Assembly: GCA_003222935.1 (NCBI GenBank)
Contig: QHXL01000373.1
Coordinates: 1-5,590 of the forward strand
DNA from: Acidobacteriota bacterium
GTDB lineage: Bacteria > Acidobacteriota > Blastocatellia > Pyrinomonadales > Pyrinomonadaceae
Length of the DNA: 5,590 bases
Direction: 5' to 3'
The translations under genes and the position numbers were made by a program. Below the pieces are notes generated by a model that did not search any database, had not been told where the DNA came from, and saw only the letters and a program-made list of their open reading frames with translations. Positions 1 through 5,382 of this stretch are shown here, piece by piece. Each line of letters opens with the position of its first letter. Position 1 is the stretch's first letter.

Positions 1-138
1 AAGATTGGCCGCCAGGAGGAAATGCTCGGGAGCACGATCATTTGGGTACTCCCGAATCCAAGTGGCTTAAACGCAAACTATCAAGCTGCTGACCTCGCTC
101 GATTATTTCGCGAGTTGAAGGACGCGGTGAGTGAGTGA
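1..138 (+). CDS. mug: Mismatch-specific (G/U, G/T) DNA glycosylase, C-terminal fragment
   Basis: This is the last 45 codons of a gene that begins before the window; frame 1 is open from base 1 to the TGA at 136-138. The product would be a TDG/Mug-family DNA glycosylase, which removes uracil or thymine mispaired with guanine as the first step of base-excision repair in the cytoplasm. The sequence shows the family's second active-site motif, read here as WVLPNPSGLN at about residues 15-24 of the fragment. In this family the loop inserts into the DNA helix and contacts the opposite guanine. It is followed by an amphipathic C-terminal helix (LARLFRELKDAV) typical of the family end. The catalytic motif 1 lies outside the window, so activity cannot be judged. 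It converges on the minus-strand oxidoreductase, with 277 bp between the two stop codons. The family call is fairly firm despite the short fragment; the symbol is borrowed from E. coli. Confidence 0.8.
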   Translation, partial: KIGRQEEMLGSTIIWVLPNPSGLNANYQAADLARLFRELKDAVSE

Positions 139-242
139 AGATTGGGTCGGTCTTTGTTAAGGAGCCCAAGCTGGAATCACGACAAGCTCAAGCGGCTCGT
201 GCAAATTATGACTCCGAGCAGTGAATGAACTTTATTGAATAT

Positions 243-343
243 TTTCAGGTTAGGAAGGTGGACCCTGTCCCCGCGAGTTGTACTAAAGAACCCACCGAAT
301 GAAGCGAGACGGCGGGGACAGGGTCCACCTTCCCAACCTGAAA
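243..343. repeat. Long near-perfect inverted repeat (REPIN/MITE-like hairpin)
   Basis: Bases 243-274 and 312-343 are reverse complements over 32 bp with a single mismatch (A252 opposite C334), separated by a 37-nt loop. The core of the arms reads GGTGGACCCTGTCCCC. As RNA or single-stranded DNA it would fold into one very stable hairpin. It sits between two convergent genes, so it could stop transcription from both sides, but neither arm is followed by a T run, so it is not a textbook intrinsic terminator. The size, symmetry and intergenic location fit a non-autonomous palindromic element such as a REPIN (paired REP sequences mobilised by a REP-associated tyrosine transposase) or a small MITE. 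No transposase is present in the window and no clear target-site duplication was found. The structure is directly visible; its class is inferred. Confidence 0.85.
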
Positions 344-368
344 TTGGCTAATGGGTCCTTTGTAATTC

Positions 369-394
369 AGAACCTGACTGTTGCAAGAGGTTCT
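369..394. terminator. Small hairpin downstream of the oxidoreductase stop (weak terminator candidate)
   Basis: AGAACCT (369-375) and AGGTTCT (388-394) pair perfectly over 7 bp around a 12-nt loop. The hairpin lies 22 nt past the stop codon of the minus-strand oxidoreductase. On that strand it is not followed by a U tract, so intrinsic termination is doubtful. The larger hairpin at 243-343 lies just beyond it. Confidence 0.3.
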
Positions 395-395
395 A

Positions 396-411
396 AAGCA
401 TATCGGACATT
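396..411 (+). repeat. Copy 1 of dispersed motif GCATATCGGACATT
   Basis: AAGCATATCGGACATT on the plus strand, ending 4 nt before the last base of the oxidoreductase stop codon. It matches copy 2 (1447-1462, opposite orientation) over 16 bp and copy 3 (1538-1551, same orientation) over 14 bp. It lacks the upstream TCACGACA element that accompanies the other two copies. Confidence 0.75.
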
Positions 412-415
412 CGCA

Positions 416-1399
416 TCAACACTTCACTATTTGTTTGCCGAGATTCTCGCCGGAGAACAATGCGATAAAAGCTTTCGGAGTATTTTCAAAACCGTCCACA
501 ATCGTCTCGGCATGCTTTGGTTGACCACCTGTGAACCACTGGGCCAAGTGAGCGACTCCGTCTGCGTACTGGGTGATGATAAATCCTTGAATTAACGCAC
601 TATGGATCAGCACGAATGGTTGCGGACGAAGACCGACGTCCAGCTTGTCGCTATTATAGATTGAGATTTGACCACAGATCACAACACGCGCTCGATCGTT
701 GATCAGCGGGTACACCGCATCGGAGACTGGTCCACCAACGTTGTCGAAGTAAACATCGATTCCACCCGGGCATGCTTCTTTTAGCGCGCTGAACATATCC
801 TTCGTGGTTTTGTAGTTTATTGTGGCGTCTACTCCGAGTTCGTCGCGAAGATAACGGTTCTTCTCGTCGCTACCAGCAATTCCCACCACTCGACAACCTT
901 GTATTTTGGCGATCTGCGCCACAGTCATTCCGACAGCGCCAGCTGCTCCGGACACGACGACAGTCTCACCCTCTTTGGGCTTACCGATGTCGAGAAGGCC
1001 GAAGTAGGCAGTCAACCCTGGCATCCCCAGCACGCCAAGAGCAGTGCTTGGCGAAACACCGGGAATCGTTCGCATTAACTGTTGGTCAGGCGCAACGTTG
1101 TAGAGTCGCCAGCCCAGATAACCACTGACGATGTCGCCTGGCTTGAAAGTCGCCGAGCGTGATTCGACAACCTCGCCAACACCACCACTTTCGATCACTT
1201 GTCCAAGCTCAAACGGCGCCACGTACGATTTACCTTCGCGCATTCGACCGCGCAGGTATGGATCGACCGAGATGTAGAGCGAACGCAAAAGCACCTCGCC
1301 CTCACCCAGGGGCGGCGTTTCAGTATCGACGAATTGAAAGTTTTCAATAGCTGGCAGGCCAGTGGGTCGACTGGCGAGTCGGATCTCTTTGTTTTGCAT
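416..1399 (-). CDS. NADP-dependent oxidoreductase, MDR family (CurA/PTGR-like enone reductase)
   Basis: A 327-residue cytoplasmic enzyme of the zinc-independent medium-chain dehydrogenase/reductase family. Relatives use NADPH to reduce the C=C bond of alpha,beta-unsaturated ketones or aldehydes (curcumin reductase CurA, leukotriene B4 12-hydroxydehydrogenase/prostaglandin reductase); the substrate here is unknown. Visible marks are the family N-terminus MQNKEIRLASRPTGLP, the LYISVDPYLRGRM segment (41-53), the LGMPGLTAYFGLLDIG block (124-139), the glycine-rich nucleotide loop SGAAGAVG (150-157), the VYFDNVGG strand (216-223) and the usual end ENLGKQIVKC. No zinc-binding cysteine cluster is seen. 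The length is normal (about 330-345). I chose ATG at 1399 because homologues begin there; an in-frame TTG at 1426 would add nine atypical residues. There is no good Shine-Dalgarno before the ATG. It is transcribed divergently from the glutaminyl cyclase operon, and its stop converges on the glycosylase gene. Confidence 0.93.
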   Translation of the reverse strand: MQNKEIRLASRPTGLPAIENFQFVDTETPPLGEGEVLLRSLYISVDPYLRGRMREGKSYVAPFELGQVIESGGVGEVVESRSATFKPGDIVSGYLGWRLYNVAPDQQLMRTIPGVSPSTALGVLGMPGLTAYFGLLDIGKPKEGETVVVSGAAGAVGMTVAQIAKIQGCRVVGIAGSDEKNRYLRDELGVDATINYKTTKDMFSALKEACPGGIDVYFDNVGGPVSDAVYPLINDRARVVICGQISIYNSDKLDVGLRPQPFVLIHSALIQGFIITQYADGVAHLAQWFTGGQPKHAETIVDGFENTPKAFIALFSGENLGKQIVKC

Positions 1400-1405
1400 G
1401 CTCGA

Positions 1406-1411
1406 ATAATA
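1406..1411 (-). promoter_or_regulatory. Possible -10 box placed for a leaderless oxidoreductase transcript
   Basis: On the minus strand TATTAT occupies positions -12 to -7 if transcription starts at the A of the ATG at 1399. That spacing, together with the absence of a Shine-Dalgarno sequence, is what a leaderless mRNA would show. No clear -35 element is present, and the AT-rich ATTATTATT run makes a chance match easy. Confidence 0.2.
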
Positions 1412-1445
1412 ATCCCGAACCTTCAAAAGGACGAAACTGGCTGCT

Positions 1446-1462
1446 TAATGTCCGATATGCTT
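1446..1462 (-). repeat. Copy 2 of dispersed motif GCATATCGGACATT
   Basis: TAATGTCCGATATGCTT on the plus strand, which is AAGCATATCGGACATTA on the minus strand. It is preceded on the minus strand by TCACGACA (1468-1475) with a 7-nt spacer. It lies upstream of the minus-strand oxidoreductase and points toward it. With copy 1 it forms a 16-bp inverted pair flanking that gene. Confidence 0.8.
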
Positions 1463-1537
1463 CAGCGTGTCGTGAGTTTGACAAGAGGTCCGATTAGACA
1501 CGAGAAGGTCTTAAGAGAAAGTCACGACAAGACAGAC

Positions 1538-1552
1538 GCATATCGGACATTA
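1538..1552 (+). repeat. Copy 3 of dispersed motif GCATATCGGACATT
   Basis: GCATATCGGACATTA on the plus strand, preceded by TCACGACA (1522-1529) with an 8-nt spacer. It lies upstream of the glutaminyl cyclase operon and points toward it. It matches copy 2 over 15 bp in inverted orientation. Confidence 0.8.
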
Positions 1553-1630
1553 CATCTCCTTTTGTTTTTTCCAACGCACTCAAGCAAAATGGCATCAATG
1601 ACTTCAGAGCCCCATTTTGACGATAAAACT

Positions 1631-2413
1631 ATGAAAACTCTTGGTTTGGCTGTCCTTTTAACAGCCTTCTCACTCACGTCCGCCTGTAATTCCGGCTCGA
1701 CAACCTCGGGGTCAGGCAAAGCTGCTCATTACAGCTATGAGGTCGTCAACGTCTATCCGCACGACCCAAATGCTTTTACCCAGGGATTAATCTTTCGCGA
1801 CGGCAAGCTCCTCGAGAGCACGGGCCAGGAAGGCGAATCAACTCTACGACGCGTCGACCTTGAATCCGGGCAGGTTGTGAACAAGGTCGACGTGGCGGAC
1901 CAGTATTTCGCAGAAGGTATGACCGTGCTCAACGGCAAGGTCTATCAACTGACCTGGCAACATCACCTCGGATTCATTTACGACTATCAAACCTTTCAAC
2001 CTATCGGTCAGTTTAGTTACGAAGGCGAAGGCTGGGGACTAACCAACGATGGTCAGTCGCTGATTCTTAGCGACGGTAGCAATCGACTCCGGTTTCTTGA
2101 TCCCTCTACGTTTCGAGTTACCAGAACGATCGCAGTCAACGACAACGGGACCGCCGTCTTCAAACTAAACGAGCTGGAGTTTATCCAGGGCGAGATTTAC
2201 GCAAATATCTGGCACGACAATCGGATCGTGACCATCAACCCGCAATCGGGCGCAGTCACCGCATGGATCGACTGTTCAGGCTTACTTAAACATAGTGAGG
2301 CTCCCGATCAGGAAGCTGTACTCAACGGTATTGCTCTTGATGAGTCGAGCGGACGACTTTTTGTCACCGGCAAACTCTGGCCAAAACTTTTTGAGATCAA
2401 GATCAAGAAATAG
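1631..2413 (+). CDS. Glutaminyl-peptide cyclotransferase, exported (probable lipoprotein)
   Basis: A 260-residue enzyme of the bacterial/plant glutamine cyclotransferase family (five-bladed beta-propeller, papaya type). It converts N-terminal glutamine of peptides or proteins to pyroglutamate, releasing ammonia, which shields the N-terminus from aminopeptidases. The family motifs appear in order: FTQGL (49-53), LLESTG (60-65), FAEGMT (93-98), GEGWGLT (132-138), SDGSNRLRFLDP (147-158), LNELE (179-183), YANIW (190-194) and TGKLWPKLFEI (246-256). Glu62, Asn180 and Lys248 sit where the essential Glu, Asn and Lys of papaya QC fall. The N-terminus MKTLGLAVLLTAFSLTSAC followed by a Ser/Gly/Thr linker looks like a lipoprotein signal with Cys19, although Thr at -3 is not a classic lipobox residue. 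I chose ATG 1631 for this signal; in-frame ATGs at 1589 and 1598 would put an acidic tail before it, and the frame stays open further upstream without coding character. It is the first gene of the probable operon, 3 nt from the next. Confidence 0.93.
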   Translation: MKTLGLAVLLTAFSLTSACNSGSTTSGSGKAAHYSYEVVNVYPHDPNAFTQGLIFRDGKLLESTGQEGESTLRRVDLESGQVVNKVDVADQYFAEGMTVLNGKVYQLTWQHHLGFIYDYQTFQPIGQFSYEGEGWGLTNDGQSLILSDGSNRLRFLDPSTFRVTRTIAVNDNGTAVFKLNELEFIQGEIYANIWHDNRIVTINPQSGAVTAWIDCSGLLKHSEAPDQEAVLNGIALDESSGRLFVTGKLWPKLFEIKIKK

Positions 2414-2416
2414 TCA

Positions 2417-4567
2417 GTGAAGTTCTCTACCTACTTCCGGGCGATCTCCTACTCGATGATCAGTGTCGCAATGTTGGCGCTGGTGTTGGCGGGCGGGTTG
2501 AGCTACGTGTTGGCGCTCTTGTTTTTTGCCGTAATGATCGTCAGTTGGAAACTAGAGGACACCAAATGGCAACTTCCTGAAAGAATCGGCCTCGGTGTAG
2601 TGCTGCTTTCGATTCCTCTTTTTTATCTCGACTGGCAATACCAAAAGTCTATCGGCGAACCGGTTGAACGTCTGGGAGTGAATGCCCTCGCGCACCTGAT
2701 CGTCTTCCTTTCTGCGGTGAAACTTCTCCAGGTAAAGAAGGATCGCGACTGGGTCTTCTTGTATCTCATCTCTTTCTTCGAAGTACTGCTCGCAGCTGGT
2801 CTAAGTTTTAGTCCAATCTTCCTGGGCACACTCAGCTTATATCTACTGACTGGATTATCTGCGGTTACGGCCTTTGAGATTCAAAAAGCGCGTCGGGCAG
2901 TAACACGCACTGAAACTCGACTACTGGTTCCTCCCGACTCCCGCGTCTTTAAGAAGAAGGGCCGATATCGAAGTTGGGGGAAAACAGAAGCCGCACGTCT
3001 GCCGTTCGTTGCTGTTGGTCTGCTTATTTTGATCTTCATCCTCGCACTACCGTTATTTCTGATAGCGCCACGATCCGGCTCAGCGGCGTTGACCCGGGCC
3101 GGCGGGGGGTTGTCGCGCTTCATCGGTTTTTCTGAAAACGTAACGCTCGGTGAGATTGGAAGTCTAAAGCAGGACGATGGATTGGTAATGCGAGTCAGAC
3201 TGGAAGACGCGCAACCTCAACCAAATCTGAAGTGGCGCGGGGTCGCGCTCGATGAGTTTACTGGTCGTGGTTGGCGTAAATCTGCAGATGCGCGAGTCAA
3301 TGAACAACTTACCAGCGATCGGGGTTTCTTCCAGTTTGGTCGGACTGAAGCGTTACACAGGCTCACAACGCAGACAGTCTTCCTGGAGCCACTTGAATCC
3401 CCTGTCCTTTTCGCAGCGCCAACGCTTATTGGAATTCGGGGAGACTTTCCGATTCTTCGCGTCGATCCAGAACGTTCTGTTCAAGCGCGCAAACATGAAT
3501 ATGAGCGATTGATGTACAAGGCGATTTCCGATATGACGGAACCGCCACCCGAGATGCTACGCCAGGATCTGCGGCCCTACCCGTCCTCCTTTCAACGCTA
3601 TTTGCAGTTACCGGATAAACTCGATCCTCGCATCACCAAACTTGCGACGACGATGATTCTCAATTCCGGTGCGCTGAACAGGTACGACGCAGCCAAGGCT
3701 ATTGAAGCCGAGCTACAGACTAACTACGGCTATTCATTACAAATGAAAGCGGCCGGCCGCGACCCGCTTGCCGACTTCCTTTTCAACGTTAAAGCTGGAC
3801 ACTGCGAATACTTTTCGACAGCGATGGCAGTGCTGCTGCGAACGCATGGTATTGCAACCAGAGTAGTCAATGGATTTCTGCCGGGTGAGTACAACAGTGC
3901 TTCAGGGGCTTTCACTGTCAGACAAAGTGATGCGCACTCGTGGGTTGAAGTCTATTTTCCAGAGTCACGTTCGTGGGTGACGTTTGATCCGACGCCGCCA
4001 GCAGGGCGCGTCGAACCAGTACACACCGGCATTACCGCTCAACTGCAAAAGTACGCGGAGGCGCTGGAGTTAATGTGGTTTCAATACGTCGTGGGTTACG
4101 ACAAACAGGAACAGCAAACTCTGGCAACCTCGATTCATAAACGTGTCTTTGATTCTGGTCGCTTCCTGTCACAGCTAATGATAAGGATCCGCGGATGGCT
4201 ACCTAAGGATGTTTTGTCAACAATCGTAGTAATTTTGGGCGCGGTGCTTCTGATTGGGCTGACGTTTGTTTTCCGGCGAGTGTTCCGTGTTGGTTGGCGA
4301 CGAGGTTTGAGTTTTTCAGAGGTTGATGGACCCGAAATCTCAAGTGTCCTTTTCTACGAGAGATTGACTAACCTTATGGCCCAACAAGGACATCAGCATT
4401 TAACGCCACTCGAGTTTGCCAGTCAGGTTGGTACAGAGGACGCTGCGTTGATAACTAAAGCGTACAATCGAGTACGGTTTGGAAACGAACAACTCTCGAC
4501 GATCGAGCTGCGCGAAATCAATCGGATATTAACCGGCCTTGAAAAGGTAAACGGGGTATCGAATTGA
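2417..4567 (+). CDS. TgpA-like membrane protein: DUF3488, transglutaminase-like domain, DUF4129
   Basis: A 716-residue inner-membrane protein with the domain order of TgpA of Pseudomonas aeruginosa. Hydrophobic segments lie at about 10-27, 28-44, 57-73, 88-104, 112-130, 133-153 and 197-217. An extracytoplasmic part follows, beginning with the family signature RFIGFSENVTLGEIGSL, then WRGVALDEFTGRGW. The transglutaminase-like core carries an intact triad: Cys463 (AGHCEYFSTAMA), His507 (DAHSWVEVYF) and Asp524 (TFDPTPP). One membrane segment (about 600-619) and a C-terminal DUF4129-like cytoplasmic tail close the protein. The length is usual for the family. The fold may crosslink, deamidate or cleave; the substrate is unknown. 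The start is GTG 2417, 3 nt after the cyclase stop. The resulting N-terminus (MKFSTYFRAISY) resembles family N-termini, and the next Met lies inside the first membrane segment. The Shine-Dalgarno is weak, so translation may depend on coupling. Unlike the frequent MoxR-DUF58-TgpA cluster, neither partner is beside it here. Confidence 0.92.
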   Translation: MKFSTYFRAISYSMISVAMLALVLAGGLSYVLALLFFAVMIVSWKLEDTKWQLPERIGLGVVLLSIPLFYLDWQYQKSIGEPVERLGVNALAHLIVFLSAVKLLQVKKDRDWVFLYLISFFEVLLAAGLSFSPIFLGTLSLYLLTGLSAVTAFEIQKARRAVTRTETRLLVPPDSRVFKKKGRYRSWGKTEAARLPFVAVGLLILIFILALPLFLIAPRSGSAALTRAGGGLSRFIGFSENVTLGEIGSLKQDDGLVMRVRLEDAQPQPNLKWRGVALDEFTGRGWRKSADARVNEQLTSDRGFFQFGRTEALHRLTTQTVFLEPLESPVLFAAPTLIGIRGDFPILRVDPERSVQARKHEYERLMYKAISDMTEPPPEMLRQDLRPYPSSFQRYLQLPDKLDPRITKLATTMILNSGALNRYDAAKAIEAELQTNYGYSLQMKAAGRDPLADFLFNVKAGHCEYFSTAMAVLLRTHGIATRVVNGFLPGEYNSASGAFTVRQSDAHSWVEVYFPESRSWVTFDPTPPAGRVEPVHTGITAQLQKYAEALELMWFQYVVGYDKQEQQTLATSIHKRVFDSGRFLSQLMIRIRGWLPKDVLSTIVVILGAVLLIGLTFVFRRVFRVGWRRGLSFSEVDGPEISSVLFYERLTNLMAQQGHQHLTPLEFASQVGTEDAALITKAYNRVRFGNEQLSTIELREINRILTGLEKVNGVSN

Positions 4568-5367
4568 TCTCGTTATCCCACCGGCTGGTTTCACTCTCAC
4601 TATTAGTCTGCTTCTCGATATCGCCGTGTCTCGTTCCGGCGCAAAACCCTGCCAGCGATAAAAAATTCATCGACGACACAAAGAACGTCTATTCCATGTT
4701 GCGCCGACAGGGTCTGACTGAAATCACCGCGGCAGTCTCACCAAATTGGGACTTGGTTTTTGCCGATTTGGAGCCGGCAAAACGTCCTGAAGCCATAGCG
4801 ATCGCCAGTCACCTTCGTTTTTCGATGTTTGCAGATGCAAACGGAACCGTTCGCGTTACGCATACGATTGTGGGCCCAAAGTTGAGCGGGCCGAAAGCTG
4901 AGGCGGTCAAGACTATTGCTAAAGGTGTCGAACTATCCGTCACCGGTTTCTTAATGACGTGGCTGCCGTTTATGATGACTTATCTAATACCTGACCAGCT
5001 CGACCACTTCGTTCTGCAAGACTTGAATTCAGCTTATTTGTTGACGTTTACCGAGCGAACCATGGAAGTGGGAGTGAAGGTCACCAGGGATTTTGTCATT
5101 ACGGAGCTAACGACCGCCCAGGGCACCGTCAAACCAACTCTGCTCCGAAGTCGAAATGGATTTGTCTTAACGGGCTATGAGGCAATCAACGAAGACCCGG
5201 TCGTCGGGCACATCGTCTTGAAAGTAAAAATAGATTCAACACCCGTCAGAGGTATGTCGCTGCCGCGTATGGTGTCGCTTAAAGGCTCAGCGGCAGAAAA
5301 AACATTCAATATGAAGTTCTTTATTACAAACTATAAATTGAAAACTAATCCGATCGGACAAAAGTAA
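4564..5367 (+). CDS. Exported protein of unknown function
   Basis: I do not recognise a family in this 267-residue product. It starts with TTG at 4564, overlapping the preceding TGA by 4 nt (TTGA), which favours translational coupling. The choice is supported because a signal peptide begins exactly there (His6-Arg7, hydrophobic 8-24) and the next Met, residue 45, would remove it. The best signal peptidase I site follows Val24-Pro25-Ala26, giving a mature N-terminus of Gln27. Cys16 and Cys22 are not in an acceptable lipobox. The mature part has a helical-looking start, alternating beta-like segments (HLRFSMFADANGTVRVTHTIV, about 83-103), a hydrophobic stretch at 124-142 containing WLPFMMTYLIP, and a beta-rich C-terminal half (about 150-260) with no obvious catalytic motif. 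The strand pattern loosely recalls LolA-like half-barrels, which is speculative. Its place between the TgpA-like gene and rimO suggests a role at the cell envelope. Confidence 0.85.
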   Translation: MISLSHRLVSLSLLVCFSISPCLVPAQNPASDKKFIDDTKNVYSMLRRQGLTEITAAVSPNWDLVFADLEPAKRPEAIAIASHLRFSMFADANGTVRVTHTIVGPKLSGPKAEAVKTIAKGVELSVTGFLMTWLPFMMTYLIPDQLDHFVLQDLNSAYLLTFTERTMEVGVKVTRDFVITELTTAQGTVKPTLLRSRNGFVLTGYEAINEDPVVGHIVLKVKIDSTPVRGMSLPRMVSLKGSAAEKTFNMKFFITNYKLKTNPIGQK

Positions 5368-5382
5368 GTGAGTAATTCAATA

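Larger units (their letters stand above)
1400..1630. promoter_or_regulatory. Divergent intergenic region with mirror-image promoter/operator-like arms
   Basis: This 231-bp region separates the start codons of two divergent transcription units. It contains an imperfect inverted repeat centred near 1499. On the right arm TCACGACA (1522-1529), an 8-nt spacer and GCATATCGGACATTA (1538-1552) read toward the cyclase. The left arm has the same two blocks on the minus strand (1468-1475 and 1446-1460), with a 7-nt spacer, reading toward the oxidoreductase. The core motif ends about 47 nt upstream of the oxidoreductase ATG and about 78 nt upstream of the cyclase ATG. The symmetry suggests a shared binding site or matched promoters. 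No convincing sigma-70 pair was found: a TTGACA at 1478-1483 has no suitable -10 box. A T-rich stretch lies at 1561-1570. The function is inferred. Confidence 0.5.

Noticed and set aside
162..198. GAGCC/GGCTC pairing after the glycosylase stop as a terminator
   Set aside because: Only 5 bp with a long loop and no T tract; too weak to call.
299..595. Plus-strand 98-residue open frame beginning inside the hairpin loop
   Set aside because: It runs through the right arm of the inverted repeat and then antisense to the well-supported oxidoreductase; the translation has no recognisable family features.
1400..1426. TTG start at 1426 for the oxidoreductase
   Set aside because: It adds nine residues absent from the family N-terminus I recall, while ATG 1399 gives the typical beginning; the stretch before the TTG has no ribosome site either.
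1478..1483. Perfect TTGACA as a sigma-70 -35 box
   Set aside because: No TATAAT-like hexamer occurs 16-18 bp downstream; TTAGAC is only 11 bp away.
1199..1630. Upstream extension of the glutaminyl cyclase frame, including an ATG at 1448
   Set aside because: It is antisense to the oxidoreductase and crosses the divergent regulatory region; the signal peptide starting at 1631 marks the real N-terminus.
1522..1719. Minus-strand 65-residue open frame over the cyclase start
   Set aside because: It is antisense to the signal-peptide region of the cyclase and has no family likeness.
3092..3118. G-rich patch in the TgpA-like gene
   Set aside because: It encodes the small-residue linker after a membrane segment (Arg-Ala-Gly-Gly-Gly), which explains the composition.
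2623..3123. Minus-strand open frames inside the TgpA-like gene
   Set aside because: They are shadows of a long, well-supported coding frame; their translations are rich in Arg/Ser/Thr without domain features.
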